From Canna indica (Eukaryota; Streptophyta; Magnoliopsida; Zingiberales; Cannaceae), in the NCBI GenBank assembly GCA_034359265.1, contig CP136896.1, positions 33,606,001 to 33,670,000 of the forward strand: a stretch of DNA of 64,000 nt, in the 5' to 3' direction. Under the pieces are notes generated by a model, which had not been told where the DNA came from, ran no database searches, and worked only from the letters and a program-made list of their open reading frames with translations. The position numbers and the translations under genes were made by a program. Below are positions 49,060-60,625 of this stretch, piece by piece. How positions within the stretch are numbered: the stretch's first letter is position 1; each line of letters begins with the position of its first letter.

Positions 49060-50032
49060 CGGCCAACCACCTACTCCACTAACTTGGCTCCACTCCAAGG
49101 ATTTCTAACCAAACCTCTTTATATAGTAAGTGTTTCCCTTTGAATGCAATGAGGACTCACTTCTCAACCTTTTGAGAAAGCCTCAACACCTATTCACTTA
49201 GGCAAAACACAAAACTACAAAAAAAACCCTAAGATGTTAACCTAGCACACCTTACAAGCTATCAATGAAAAATACTTTAACAACAATGAAAACAAGATCT
49301 AAAGGAGCAAGGAAGTAAACCAAGCCAGAGTGCTCCTTTCTTAGCCTTCAAAGCCTCCTACTCCTCAACTCGATGAATGCAATTTGAAGCCGGAGTCTAG
49401 ACGCGAAGAACACTCCGAGTAGAAGATCAATCGTCGAAGCTCGGGCGTGGAAATCAACTTTGCAAGGCTTAGAAATCTCTCTTTAAGGCTTAGTGAATAG
49501 TGAGAGAAGTTAGGTGATTGATTGTGAGGGGTATTTAAAACCCCTCACTCGGATACGGCTCCCAACGGGCATTTTTCTGCCCGTTGGACGTCGCCCGGTC
49601 GATGGCCGACCGAAGGCCGATCGACCGACCAAGTGATCGACCATCGACTAGAGTCCTCTCTTCATTTTGGGACTCCTCTTGTCGATGGCCGGCTGATGGG
49701 TCGGTCGACCGGCCGTCGACCGGAACTTGGGAAATGGCTGTTTTTGCTTATTTCTTCTCGCGATTTCGTTTCCTAGTTTTGACTTGGAGAATGTTACAAT
49801 CAGGTTTAGGATGTATTCCTAGAGTCACATTACATAATTTTTATTTCTAATCCTAGGATTTTTACGCGATCGTCGTCGGAGTCATTTTTGACGTTTCTTG
49901 ATATTTTTCTAAACGAAGTTTGCACGCGTATCGCACTATCCACTTGAACTCAAAACTCCACAAATGCACTAGTTACATGTTTGTTATCATCAAAATAGAG
50001 ATTGAGTCATAGGGGCAACCCTTGGGCCAACA
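49060..50032 (-). repeat. Right part of the host Sirevirus-like LTR
   Basis: This continues the LTR interrupted at 37390/37391; the joined sequence tatagtggttc|cggccaacc parallels tatagtggttcgaccccaatg in the inserted relative. It ends in gggccaaca at 50032. It has a reversed TATA-like tatttaaa at 49532-49539 and a palindromic TCGA tract at 49595-49730. No gene. Confidence 0.7.
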
Positions 50033-50033
50033 A

Positions 50034-50303
50034 CTCCTAATCTCCCGATCTTGACTGCAGCCGGCGTTGCCTTCATAGTCTTCCCACTGCCGACGACTCC
50101 CGATTTCCCAATCCTGCCTGCAGCTTGCGCTGCCTTCATGGTCTTCTCATTGCCAACGACTCCCTATCTCCTTATCTCTACTGCAGCGTTGCCTTCATAC
50201 TCTTCCCACTACCGGCGACTCCCAATCTCCTGATCCTAACTCCAATGTTGCCTTCATACTCTTCACAGTTCCCACTGCTGGCAACTCCCAATCACTCGAT
50301 CCT
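50034..50303 (+). repeat. Tandem array of about 63 bp, 4.3 copies
   Basis: Copies begin with ctcc(c/t) at 50034, 50097, 50160, 50219 and 50285. Each contains a ttgccttcat core followed by a cactgccg-like motif. Three units keep one forward frame open, but no known protein is recognised. The array begins immediately after the LTR end. Confidence 0.85.
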
Positions 50304-51415
50304 GCATATTGGTAAGCAGATTTAAAATGCCTATTGACTTCAAAGCCCCATTTCTGTTGACATTATCAAGTCAACCTTGTATTTATTTTGACATTATCAA
50401 GTCTATCAAGTGCTTTCCATAACTCTAGCAAAGTTTTTTTTTCCCTTTTTAGATCTATACTTTTCAAAGTTGAAAAGAAAACAGAAGATTTAAAGAATAT
50501 GACAAACCATCAAAATAATGTAGAATTTGATGGAATTTTGGTGTTCCTATTTCGGATTGAGAAATTTTTGAAATAGTTATTTTGAATTAGCAAATGTGAA
50601 ATAGATCTCTCCTATCATATATCATGTCAATAATATACTGGTTAATATGAAACTATAGTGTAACTTACATAGCTTTCAAGTGGCAAAGCTTCCCAAGTTC
50701 TGGCACCAAAGTTCCTCGCAGGGAATATTCTTTTAGGATCCTGTAAATGTGCAACATCATTTAACATGGAATATATCAAATAAATTTTATGTAAGCTGAT
50801 TTTTTAGAAGAAAAATGTAGACAAAAGATGATGAAACAGTAAAGTGAAATATATACTTCATGTCAAAGTGTTGTTTGTTGAATAATTTTAAGTTAGTTAT
50901 CAGATGCCTATTAAAAGAATTAACCATTTATATTTCCTGCCATTTGCATTTAAAAATATTCCATATTTAGAAGCATGCTGTTCTACACTCTGTATCCATG
51001 CACGGATATGTATTAGAAAATGTCCTATCTTGAGTTGATTCCCCACTTGTAACTTTTTTGATGATCTGCCCCACCCAGGTTGTCTTGATCTTAGTTTTTT
51101 CTTTTTATCCTTTTTGACTATTTAATATCTTTGTTACTCTTTTCTGTTTTTGAACATGAGTCTCATGCCATATATCACAATTTTACCGCAGATTGAATGT
51201 CATATAATTAACTTGAGTAATATGAAATATCAATGGAATTTTTTATTTTATGCTTCTTTTACTTGTTTTGTTTTCTGTTCCCTTCTAAAGCAACTTAGGG
51301 AAAAGCAATCTGTGTGATGAAAAATTATTTCTTTTATGTTTCTTTTACTTAAGTTCACTATATATTTTTGACTAATTGTCTAAACTATTGCCTACACCAT
51401 TGTTTTTTTTAGATA
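50304..51415. other. AT-rich stretch; holds one captured exon, otherwise gene-free
   Basis: Apart from the LRR exon at 50669-50740, nothing in this 1.1 kb supports a gene. It lies upstream of the hAT coding remnant and may be part of that transposon, since its left terminus was not located. Confidence 0.4.
50669..50740 (-). pseudogene. Single 72-bp exon of an LRR receptor-like kinase gene
   Basis: On the minus strand an acceptor (tttacag) at 50741-50742 and a donor (gtaagt) at 50668-50663 bound exactly 72 bases. The exon encodes one 24-residue leucine-rich repeat, with SLRGTLVPELGKLCHLKAM in the frame set by the acceptor. Plant LRR receptor kinase genes often encode one repeat per 72-bp exon, and the GTL-PELG-L-HLK pattern fits the short-LRR inactive-kinase group. 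No neighbouring exon was found, so this is a lone captured or relic exon. Confidence 0.65.
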
Positions 51416-51960
51416 TGTCTAGTACACCAGAAATTTCCACTGTGCCACGAAAAGAGCAACCAATAGAGGCTTCGATGAAACTTCAACACTATGCACTGAT
51501 ATTGGTAATTCAATTGGTCAAACTTCTAAAGCAACAAGTTGGGATGAGTATACAAGATATGTTAAATCAGTGAAGACAGATTCAACTCAAAAATCATAAC
51601 TTGATAGATATCTTGAAGAGGGTTGTTATATTCACGAAGGAGATCCACTTTCTTTTGATACTTTAAGTTGGTGGAAGGGGGAGAGTGGAAAATATCGTAT
51701 TGTATCTAGAATGGCCCGTGATATCCTTGCCATTCCGATCACTACTGTGTCTTTAGAAGCCACTTTTAGTGCCGGCACTAGGGTCATTGATCCTTATCGT
51801 TCCTCGTTGTCTCCGAAAATAGTGCAAGTGTTGCTGTGTGGTGGTGATTGCTACCGCCATCTTCATGAAGTGAAGAAGAAGACCAAGGTTAGTGAAGTTT
51901 TCCTCTTTAATTTCCTTATCATGGTATGTGTTATAGTTACTTAGATAATGTAGTGTATTT
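51416..51960 (+). pseudogene. hAT transposase C-terminal fragment
   Basis: The C-terminal dimerisation domain is clear: DTLSWWKGESGKYRIVSRMA, then ARDILAIPITTVSLEATFSA and DPYRSSLSPKIVQVLLCGGD. Upstream in broken frames is the linker (DRYLEEGCYIHEGDP) preceded by a stop. The canonical hAT form has S-x-F in the SLEATFSAGTRV region, so the domain is only mildly diverged. The catalytic and BED zinc-finger parts are missing. It probably splices after KKKTK at gttagtg. Confidence 0.85.
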
Positions 51961-52098
51961 TTGTACTTTTGGTTTGTTAGGCGGAGAAGAAATACATAGA
52001 AATTATTCTTCTGTGATCTAAGTGGTGGACTGTCATGCTTGTCTCGTGCATAGTAAGTGTGTTTTGCATTATTCCAAAATGTTAATAGCGTACAGTTC

Positions 52099-54498
52099 TG
52101 TCACGCCCCTACTCAGGGTACGCGTGACCGGCCAGGGTACGAGTCAGTACCCCAAAGCCTACCCTATGCACTGACCAATAACTCACAAAAAGATAACCAT
52201 AACATATCAAGTAATAACCAAAACAACAATACCAACTTTATTAAATGTTCGAAATCAGTTTGATTACACCAAGTTCTAAAACATCACAAGTTTCAAATAA
52301 ACATCCGAAGGTTTTTTCCAAATAAAATATTTCAAAGTTTTACAGAAAATAACACAGTGCATACATCAGACTCTAATAGACACGACTACGACTAACAACT
52401 GCCAGCTATGAGATCTGCACCCACGCCTGCTCTCCTGCACGCCATGCCACCAAGGCGTACCTCACTAGTCAGGCTCTGCAAAATAACAATAAAGGAAAAC
52501 CGTGAGTTCACGAGGAACTCGGTGAGCGATTCTTTTGAACCTCCACTTAAAACCTCAACAATCACATATATAAGGAATTAATATAAAATCACATTCCATA
52601 AATAATCAGTGTGCCAGTACAGATGAGTGGATGAACCGGCCACTCGGGCCCATATCCATGATGAAAGCTCGGCAAATAATGGCCTAAAGTATATATAGAA
52701 GATTTGTGTTCTTCCTTCTACTTAACCCGGCCGATCAGCCTACTCAAACTAGCCCCACGGGCTCCTCAATTAGAAACTTTTATGCTTCGGATCCGTCAAC
52801 TAGGATGGCCACTAGTTTTAGAGATCCTTCGGGTTAGGGATAGCTAGTCCCACCCACTCGGGTCTACCGTCAGCGTGGCCCACTGACGAAATCTCAAGAC
52901 CCTCCTCCGCCACTTGGGTCTAACACCTAGCGAGCCCGCTGGTGCAATCTCAAGACCCTATAAACCACTGAGTCGTGTGGTAGCCATTCGGCTAATGACA
53001 CTTCTCAGTAGACCATCAACCGCAACCAAAACCAGGTTGTGCAAGTATATTGTGTTTTGCTTTTCGGGCATTGCCCATATCCGACCCCTTACCCCAGGGT
53101 CACATTGTTTCCTTAAAGGAAAAGCCTAGCAAGTATATCTTGTATCTAGGTTAAATGTCACCACTAGTCACCTAAACCATTCTTCCTAGATTGAGCGAAC
53201 TTGCCGACTATAAAGGCACTCGGCCTACCATTGTCACGTCACTTACCAAATTAATCATGGGTAGCAACATCATGAAGAAATGAAATTAAAGAGGTAAATA
53301 ATTCAGTGATTAAACCAATAAGGAACATACATTAAGCATAGCAATAATTAAACATGATATGAGGAATTAAATGAAACCTTTCTTTGAATACATATACCAT
53401 AACCATCATATCCATATAAGCATTAGCAAGAACATTTCCAAAATGTGATGATGTATATCTATCACTAAACAATTCATATGACAAGCAAGAAATTTTGTAA
53501 CATGAATATGAATTAGCATCAAACGGGAAAGTATGAACAACTACTCAAAATCATTTGATTTCCCCCTTTACCCTTGCTCGGCCGAACCCTATAGATGGGA
53601 AGGGGTTGAAATTTCATTCATAATTTATATGCATTGGTCTACGGATCTAATGTTTAACACGAAAACACAACTCGGAACCATGCATTTTAACTCAAGCAGT
53701 CCACACTCCCCACTCATACCATTGCTCGGCCGACTCAAGCAGGGTGAAGGGGCATGGCTGCAACAAGAACACAAAATAAATCCATCGATCTAACATATCA
53801 TGAACACCAAAATGATCTACGGGCTGCGAAACGAGCGAGGACATTTTGGGGAAATTTTCGGCATGACCTTTCCCCTATTTTCTCAACTCGACAGCCCAAA
53901 AAATGTGAGAAAACATGATCTAATACATAAAATCACAAATACATACATCGATTTAAAACTCTACTCGAAGAAACACATCGATCGGTAAGAACTCGCGAAG
54001 AAAAATCAAATTTCAAATCTCTTAGGGCCGGCCACTCGCCTCCCTTCAAAAGCTACACTAACCACTCACCTCGATTTGATCTAAAGACAAGATCAAAGAA
54101 GAGGAACTCCAAGATCCCGGCGTCGACGCGGGCTCGGCACCGATCTCAATCCCTCTACTCCTTGGGCTGCGTGCGGCTCCTCCCTTGAGTCGCACGACTG
54201 CCAAGACGAGGAGTTTTCTTCCCCTCATCACTTGACCCTTTTACCCCTACGCAATGACTTAAACCCCTCTCATACGACTCCACCTGATCCGGTCCGAGTC
54301 CCGACTCGATCCGCGGACTAAACTCAACCCAAACTTGAGTCAACAATATGATCATCCACTCAACCACTAACACTTCAATAAGACTTAAATAAATTTTTAC
54401 CTGCTATACGAGGCGAGCACGCGACTCGATCCGGCTAGCTCCCGACTCGATGGGCTGCACCACAAGAAATTTTATATTAGGAAACTCCGGGTATTACA
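52099..54498 (-). mobile_element. Chromovirus-type gypsy solo LTR with perfect TSD
   Basis: It runs TGTCACGCCCC to GGGTATTACA, 2400 bp, flanked by agttc on both sides (52094-52098 and 54499-54503). It is of the same type as the LTRs at 6349 and 15757, although more diverged from them than they are from each other. No internal domain is present, so unequal recombination between two LTRs removed the body. By orientation the original element was on the minus strand. Confidence 0.93.
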
Positions 54499-55888
54499 AG
54501 TTCTTTTCCTTATGTGTTTTTCCTTTTAAAAGAATGTCATTCTTGATATTAAAGTGTTATTTCATCTTGCAGGTGATGGATTTGGATTTTGGATAGAGAA
54601 GTCGATACAATCAATTATCGTGGTTGTTAATTAGTCTTCTTTATGTTCGTGATTGATTGGTCGTGTTTATGAACTATTATGGACTGTTATGGAGTATGGA
54701 CTATTATGAACTGTTATGGACTTGTGTATTTTGAATCATGTATCTGTTATGGAATATCTACAAATGTTTACATTTGTAGTTGTTTATGAACTATTGTTTT
54801 ATGTTGATTTACTAGTTGATTTACTAGTTGTTTATGTTGAAATTGTAGGCAATGTTGATTTACTAGTTGTTTATGTTGATTTACTAGTTGTTTTTTTGTG
54901 GCTGTTTTTTACTTTTAATGCTTCTATTAATGTCTTTTATATGACAGTCCATACTCAAAATAGCAGCAAATAACATAGATTTTTTTTGGTGGCTGATTTT
55001 TTGGAACATGAAATAACAGCTGCTTCATGTTGTTCAGTCAATCCATGTTTAGTAATTAGATGTATTGTAAGTGTAATGTGATATCATAGACTTGACCTCT
55101 TTTTTTTTTGAATTTCATTAACAAAGAGTAGTCAACTTGCCAAATTCTTTAAAAACTTTTAAATTTAAATTCTTGTTGTCCACTTAAAAGCTCAATCTGT
55201 AGAGTGTAGACAGTTACTTAATTGAGCTTAGTCGAGCTCGATCTCGGTCTCGAGTCGAGCTCATTCACGAGTTTAGTCGAGCTCGATCTTTAGTCGAGTT
55301 CGATTGAGCTCGCAAATGAGCTCAGCTCGACTCAACTTGAGAAAAAAATGTGCTACATGAGCGGAGCTCGAGTGCATGGCTTGAATATATATAGCTCGAG
55401 CCGAGCTTGAGCCGATAGACCAAAGATCGATCGAGCTCATTATTTTTCAAACGTGTCGAGCTTGAGCAGTGACAAGCTCGGCTTGATTACACCCCTAGCC
55501 TCAAGCATGGAGTTTTGAAATTACTAAAGGTGCTTGACTTCTCTCTTATAAACTCTGTCCTGGTAAAGCGTGAGAAATCATCTACACAGACAACAACATA
55601 TTCTTTACCTTCAAGACTTTCAACTTGCATAGGTCCAACCAGATCCAGATGAAGAAGCTCCAAAGTTCTTGATGTTGCAACTAGTTGTAATTGGTGATGT
55701 GATTGTCTTGTTTGTTTTCCTTCTTGATATGGGCCACAAACAGCTTCAGGTCTCTAGACAGTTTAGGAATTCCTCTGACTGCTCATCATTTACAAGTTTC
55801 TTGAGGTCCCTGTAATTAACATGGTCTAGTCATCGATGCCACAAATTGATGTCAGACGAAATAGCTAAAAAAAAAAAAGATGAATATG

Positions 55889-57824
55889 CTATTTTATAGC
55901 AGTTGTCCTTTGACCTTCAACAAGCTGGATATTTTCCAAACTCGAAATTCCTGGGATCTTAACTGTTTTAATTCCTACAATATTTCCATGTCCACAAACT
56001 CCTAAGGTAACAGTTGCATCTCCATGTTTTTTAATATCCTTCAGATTGTTTGGACTTCCAGTCCTGTGTTGGGAACATCCACTGTTGAAATACCAAAAAC
56101 CTAGAGAAGAAACAATTTTTGACATAAATGCAATATGATAGTTTAGATCAACCTTCCTTACCCAAATCTACTTAACTTTCTACCTTGTTGGTTCCACATG
56201 ATCTTTTCTTCTCAGTTTGTTTGAGAGTTTGAAGCAATTTGGTATTATATGTCCTTTGCATTTGCAATAATAGCATATGGGCACCTTCTGGCTTCTTCTA
56301 GCAGTAGTCTATTGTTGACTTGAAGAAGCCCTTCGAATATACCTCAGTTGAATTGGCAGTTGAGACTGAGGTTTTAACTGGGATGGTCTAGTGTATCCCA
56401 GTCTATTGTAATTTGAAGGATATTTTCCTGCACTTAAAATTTCATTAAGGGTACCACAAGAATTCATCATTCTAACTTCTCTTTTTACCTTCTCAAGTTC
56501 TTCAATCAACTTGGACTCTTCATCTTCCTTTTCAGCAATTTGAGTTTTAAGATGTTGAATTCTCTACTCAAAATTTCTCTTCTCTTCAGTCAACAACTTG
56601 TTTTGATTGTTGAGGGATTTGTTCATCTTTGCAACTTCAACCATTTATCAAACATCTTCTGGTAAGCTTCTTCAAGACTCTCAGCACATTGAACTCTACT
56701 TTTATCATCTTCTGCATTTAAACTTTCTGAAGTTCTGACTGAGTCACCAATGCTTGTTGTGAAAGCTATAAAATTGCCTTTTTAGATTCTTCTGAGTCAT
56801 TTTCCTCTTCGTCATCACTCCAGGTGACAATAAAAGACTTCTTGAGCTTCTTCTGAAGATTTGGACATTCAAATCTGACATGTCCATATCCTTCATATTT
56901 AAAAGATTTGATACATTTGAATTTTTGTTTGGAATCACTTATGAGTGCTGACAACTGACTCTTTCTATTTTCTCCCGCATAAAATTTTGATTTTGAACTA
57001 TTAGAACCTGTCGATTGGAACTGTGATTGAAACTGAGAATTTTGATGTTGCTTATTTTCGGCTTTTAGAAATCTTTTGAAATTCTTCGTCATAAGAGCGA
57101 AAACAGCATCCATCTCATCTTCTGAACACTCTTCTGACTTAACCTCATCCTCAGTGGTACTGAAAGCAAGATTTTTCTTCTTCTCCTTGTGAGAGTATTT
57201 TTCTGAAATTTCTAACTCGTATGTTACAAGTTTTCCATCAACATGTCAAGAGTCATAACTAATGGATCATGTAGTTGAAACTTTCATGACAAATTTTGAA
57301 GGCATAGCTCTCAAGAGTTTTCTTACAACTTTTTCTTCTGAAAAAGATTCTTCAAGGTTGGTTGCATTGTTCATGAGATCTTTAACACGCCCATGGAAGT
57401 CTGGAATGCTTTCATCATCTCTCGTCTTCAGATTCTCAAGTCTGGTGTTCAGGATTTCAACTTTGGACTTCCGAAGCATCAGGGATCCTTCATGATTTGT
57501 TTCTAAAATTTCCCAGGATTGCTTTGCCAGTGTACAAGCCAAGATTAGGTTGAACTGAGATGGATCAATTCCACTTAAGATAGCATTGAAGGATTTATTG
57601 TCAAAGTTTGCAGTAGTGATTAATATTTCAATATACTGACTTTTAGGTTTGTGCTCAGTCCTATCTATCGTTGTGGGTGGTTTGTAGTCGATCTCAATAG
57701 TATCCCAGCAACGGTCATCCAGAGACATGATGAAAGCTCTCTTCCGAGCCTTCCAATAAGCATAGTTTGTTCCTATCAGCAAAGGTGGAACATTGACTGA
57801 GTTTCCTATTAGCATTCCTTCCAT
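55889..57824 (-). pseudogene. Copia gag-protease of the element at 55499-58801
   Basis: The gag begins with MEGMLIGNSVNVPPLLIGTN and the UBN2-type YWKARKRAFIMSLDDRCWD block. It continues in other frames to a knuckle-like region (KSFKYEGYGHVRFECPNLQK), where the first two Cys residues are lost. The protease loop reads WYFNSGCSQHRTG, with the catalytic Asp replaced by Asn. Several stops separate the segments at 57267, 56766 and 56309. Confidence 0.82.
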
Positions 57825-57898
57825 CTTGAGGTTGAAAGGTTAGAGACACTCCAAGGATCTGTGCTAGTAGAAGTTAGCACAACCGCTCTGATACCAAT

Positions 57899-58801
57899 TG
57901 TCAGGATAGACTTTAAGGAAACTTTCTGCTGAGAGTCAGTTGCACATGAGTTGCAACTGATACGAGAACTGCTTTAAAACAGAGTGAGTAGCACATATAA
58001 AATAATCATAAAAAGAACACGTAAGCACACAAGGATTTGTTTACGTAGTTCAAATACAAACTTGTCACCTAAATATGCGGGGCCCTCACCGAACAGATGC
58101 CCAATCCACTATCAACAAAGTACAATACAAGTTTTAGAATATCACACTCCGAAATCCAACTATTAGTACTGAAGTGAATTGAAAATAACAAACCAACTAT
58201 TTTCTACTATAAATACTAACCACTTGCCTCTCTATGACAACTCAATCATAGAGTTATGTCCTCCACACAATCTTTGTGTTGTAGTGAGTTCAACAACCCA
58301 ACTCCACCTTGATTTGAAGATGATTGAAATGGTTTGTTGCCATCGCGCACACACTCAATAGTCTCAACTCCTCATAGAATTGGCAACTCAGTTTCAATGC
58401 ATAGGAGACTTAGCGATCCATATCTTCTCTTTCCTCATATATAGAGAAAGCCAACCAACTTCCATAAATGCTTCAAGAAAAAGTTTCAAACTCAAAAGAT
58501 AGTCATAATACATCATAATAATTCGGTCATAAAAGCTTCAAGAAAAACGTCTAGCCCATCAATGAAGACCACTTCATTTCTTCCATAATTGACCAAGTAA
58601 TTTAGATGAATACATACATCAATAATAAATATCATAAATTACAACAAACAAAAAGACATCACTGCAGCAGCATAAATTTTAGCATAAACTTCATAGCAAC
58701 CAGAGCAGTTGCAACTGACTTACAACTGAGAACTTAACTGATATTCCTTTTGCCAAATATAACCAACACATAATAAGCCAAAACAACAACAAATTATAAC
58801 A
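57899..58801 (-). repeat. 5' LTR of the copia element (903 bp)
   Basis: It is bounded by tgtcaggatag next to the primer site and by aaattataaca on the right. It is similar to the truncated LTR at 19186-20146. Its right neighbour is a Tat protease fragment. Confidence 0.8.
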
Positions 58802-59264
58802 CCATCGGGCTTCCTTTTGATCGACATGCAATACTCCTACCTTTGTCTCCGATATAGGGAATTTTACTGCTGGATGAGGAGTAGATACGAGGCCCTCATA
58901 GTGTTTAAGGGCGATCGTCCCAGTGTCATATGATACACACTGGAATGTTGATAATAAGGTATTGTACATTGATTATCTTCGCTTTTCACTGAGAGTTGAA
59001 TGTCGTCCTAAGACATATGGCTCTACAGACATCAACCCTCTCTCTTGAGAAGCCCAACAGGTCTCCTTTGCACGGCATCAGCAAGGCTTCTGCTAATTGC
59101 ATTTTCTCAAAAGTATAGTAGAAAAGGATGTCGACTGAGCTCCCTTGATCAACAAGGGCCTCTTTAACGATAAAATTTCCTACAATCACAGAAATTACGA
59201 TCGGATCGTGTAGGTTCTGATCAATTCCTTAGAAATCATATTCTATTCCTGCCTAAGAGTCGAG
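58802..59264 (-). pseudogene. Displaced Tat-type gypsy protease fragment
   Basis: The minus frame 58986-59189 carries VKEALVDQGSSVDILFYYTF, the protease loop of Tat/Athila-like gypsy elements (Asp-Gln-Gly where Asp-Thr-Gly is usual). The next frame to the left gives KFPISETKVGVLHVDQKEAR, the standard continuation toward RT. It lies on the 3' side of the adjacent Tat integrase, the wrong place for a single element, so it belongs to another copy or was moved by rearrangement. Confidence 0.75.
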
Positions 59265-60540
59265 GCCTTTCAGTCCCGGGGGGGAACCTGCAAAAGACAC
59301 TCTGACGCTCAAGTTAGGGGGACTCCAAGGTGGATGTTATGGAATTGGAACTTAGGATTACTTGGGTGTGTCGTGTCTATTTGTATTGCAAGGAAGGACA
59401 GTATCGCCTCCCAAAAATTATTTTGCGAGGTTGCTTAGAATAGGTCGAGCTCGATCCCGAAGATTGCGAGTGTATATTTCCTATAAGGTAGGATGCAAAT
59501 ATCCTTATGTGGCCAGGTGGGGTCCCTCAGCAAAGTCGTTCAACCTAGTTCGAGCCTGACTCAAAGATGCAGTCGGGTGGAGCCCCGTAGATGGGGTCGT
59601 GTGGTTTGGTTCAAAATGAGGGATAGGGTCTTGCTGGGTCTAGTCCCACCGAGCCCAGTAGTTCCAATCAAGTCCACAACCCCTAAATTTGGCTAGAATC
59701 TAAAAGACTACGTGTCGAGCTCTAAGTGAGATTAGTCTTTATATCATTGGTTGGTCTCGAGATGGGTTCGTGATCTTTGCTTTGGTATTCGGGCTGGATG
59801 TGACATTTGTGAAAGCTATCTGCCACATGTACTACAGATATATCTTGGCAGAAAGTAATCATGAATGAGGATTCATTGTTTCCCAAAGCATTAGGCGTTA
59901 ATTATATCTTTGACGGAAAGAAGCATCGTGGATTCATCAGTTACGGTGACGGTTTGTGTTTTGGGCCTATAAATAGCCCACTGCTTGCTGTCTGTTATAG
60001 AAATCATGGGTTGGGAGGTGTCAAAAATTACCATTGTACCAGAGGTTGCTTTTATTTGCTCGGTGAGGGGTTCGTCGTTTGCCGTAGGTTTGCGCCATAG
60101 GGCTTAAGGATTTGAGCAGGAGAAGGATCCGAGTTCCAAGTGTAGGTTTGTACAATCGGGCTTACGGCGAAGGTGAAGCTTGTTTCCATGGTTTTCAGGA
60201 AATACCGTGCTGGCTTAGAACTCTTGTCAGTGGTTCTTAGTTTTGCTCGCCGACATTTTGAATTCCTTTTCTACCTACCCTTCCAATTCTTGGGTTGCGG
60301 GAGCTTCCCCGACCTAGTTTGCGCATACCGCTAATCCTAGTAGCAAGACTCTAAGTTGGAGCTTCTTTTCTTGCTCAGCTTGGTCGGCGACCATGTTTGT
60401 GATACGCTCTCCAAGTGGATGCTCTGTTTGAAAGTGTTTCTTTCTTTGAATAGCCCGCTATGGGTTTGTAAGTGTAACTATTCCCTTTGTGGAGTTTTAT
60501 AAAATAAAAGAGATATCTTCCTTTTTGTCCGAAAGGTTGT
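59265..60540 (+). pseudogene. Antisense accessory (aORF-like) promoter and gene remnant of the Tat element
   Basis: Opposite to pol, a motif cctgcaaaagacactctgac (59289 onward) is followed by a segment shared with 12360-12620, a TATA box at 59968-59975 and short forward frames to about 60100. An aataaa near 60507 could be the polyadenylation signal. Tat elements of several plants have such an antisense gene between pol and the 3' LTR. Here the coding part is mostly gone, so the assignment rests on position and on similarity to 12311-14302. Confidence 0.5.
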
Positions 60541-60625
60541 TCCCTGCACGTTTTGATTAGTGTAGTATTTGAACTATGGTTTTACCTGTTTGGTATTTTC
60601 ATGATCAAGGCGCTAGGATTATGTT

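Larger units (their letters stand above)
51416..55498 (+). mobile_element. hAT transposon remnant, interrupted by a gypsy solo LTR
   Basis: The coding remnant with the hAT dimerisation domain is followed by an intron holding the solo LTR at 52099-54498, then a short exon after cttgcag (about 54573). At 55225-55498 is a region of repeated gagctcg motifs ending in ttacacccctag. Read from the right this gives TAGGGGTGTAATC, a common plant hAT terminus. The left terminus was not found, so the start is nominal. Confidence 0.65.
55499..58801 (-). mobile_element. Ty1/copia element, 5' LTR to integrase start
   Basis: On the minus strand: LTR 57899-58801 (TGTCAGG...ATAACA in plus view, 903 bp), primer site 57885-57896, gag 57267-57824 and onward, a zinc knuckle near 56870-56900, protease 55889-56125 and a partial integrase at 55510-55880 (LDHVNYRDLKKLVNDE). 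The element is cut at 55498/55499 at the hAT terminus. RT, RNase H and the 3' LTR are absent. A deleted relative lies at 18640-20146. Confidence 0.82.

Noticed and set aside
54716..54973. Leu/Val-rich frame as a membrane protein
   Set aside because: It is created by a short tgttgatttactagttgttta repeat downstream of the hAT transposase; no family match and no start context.
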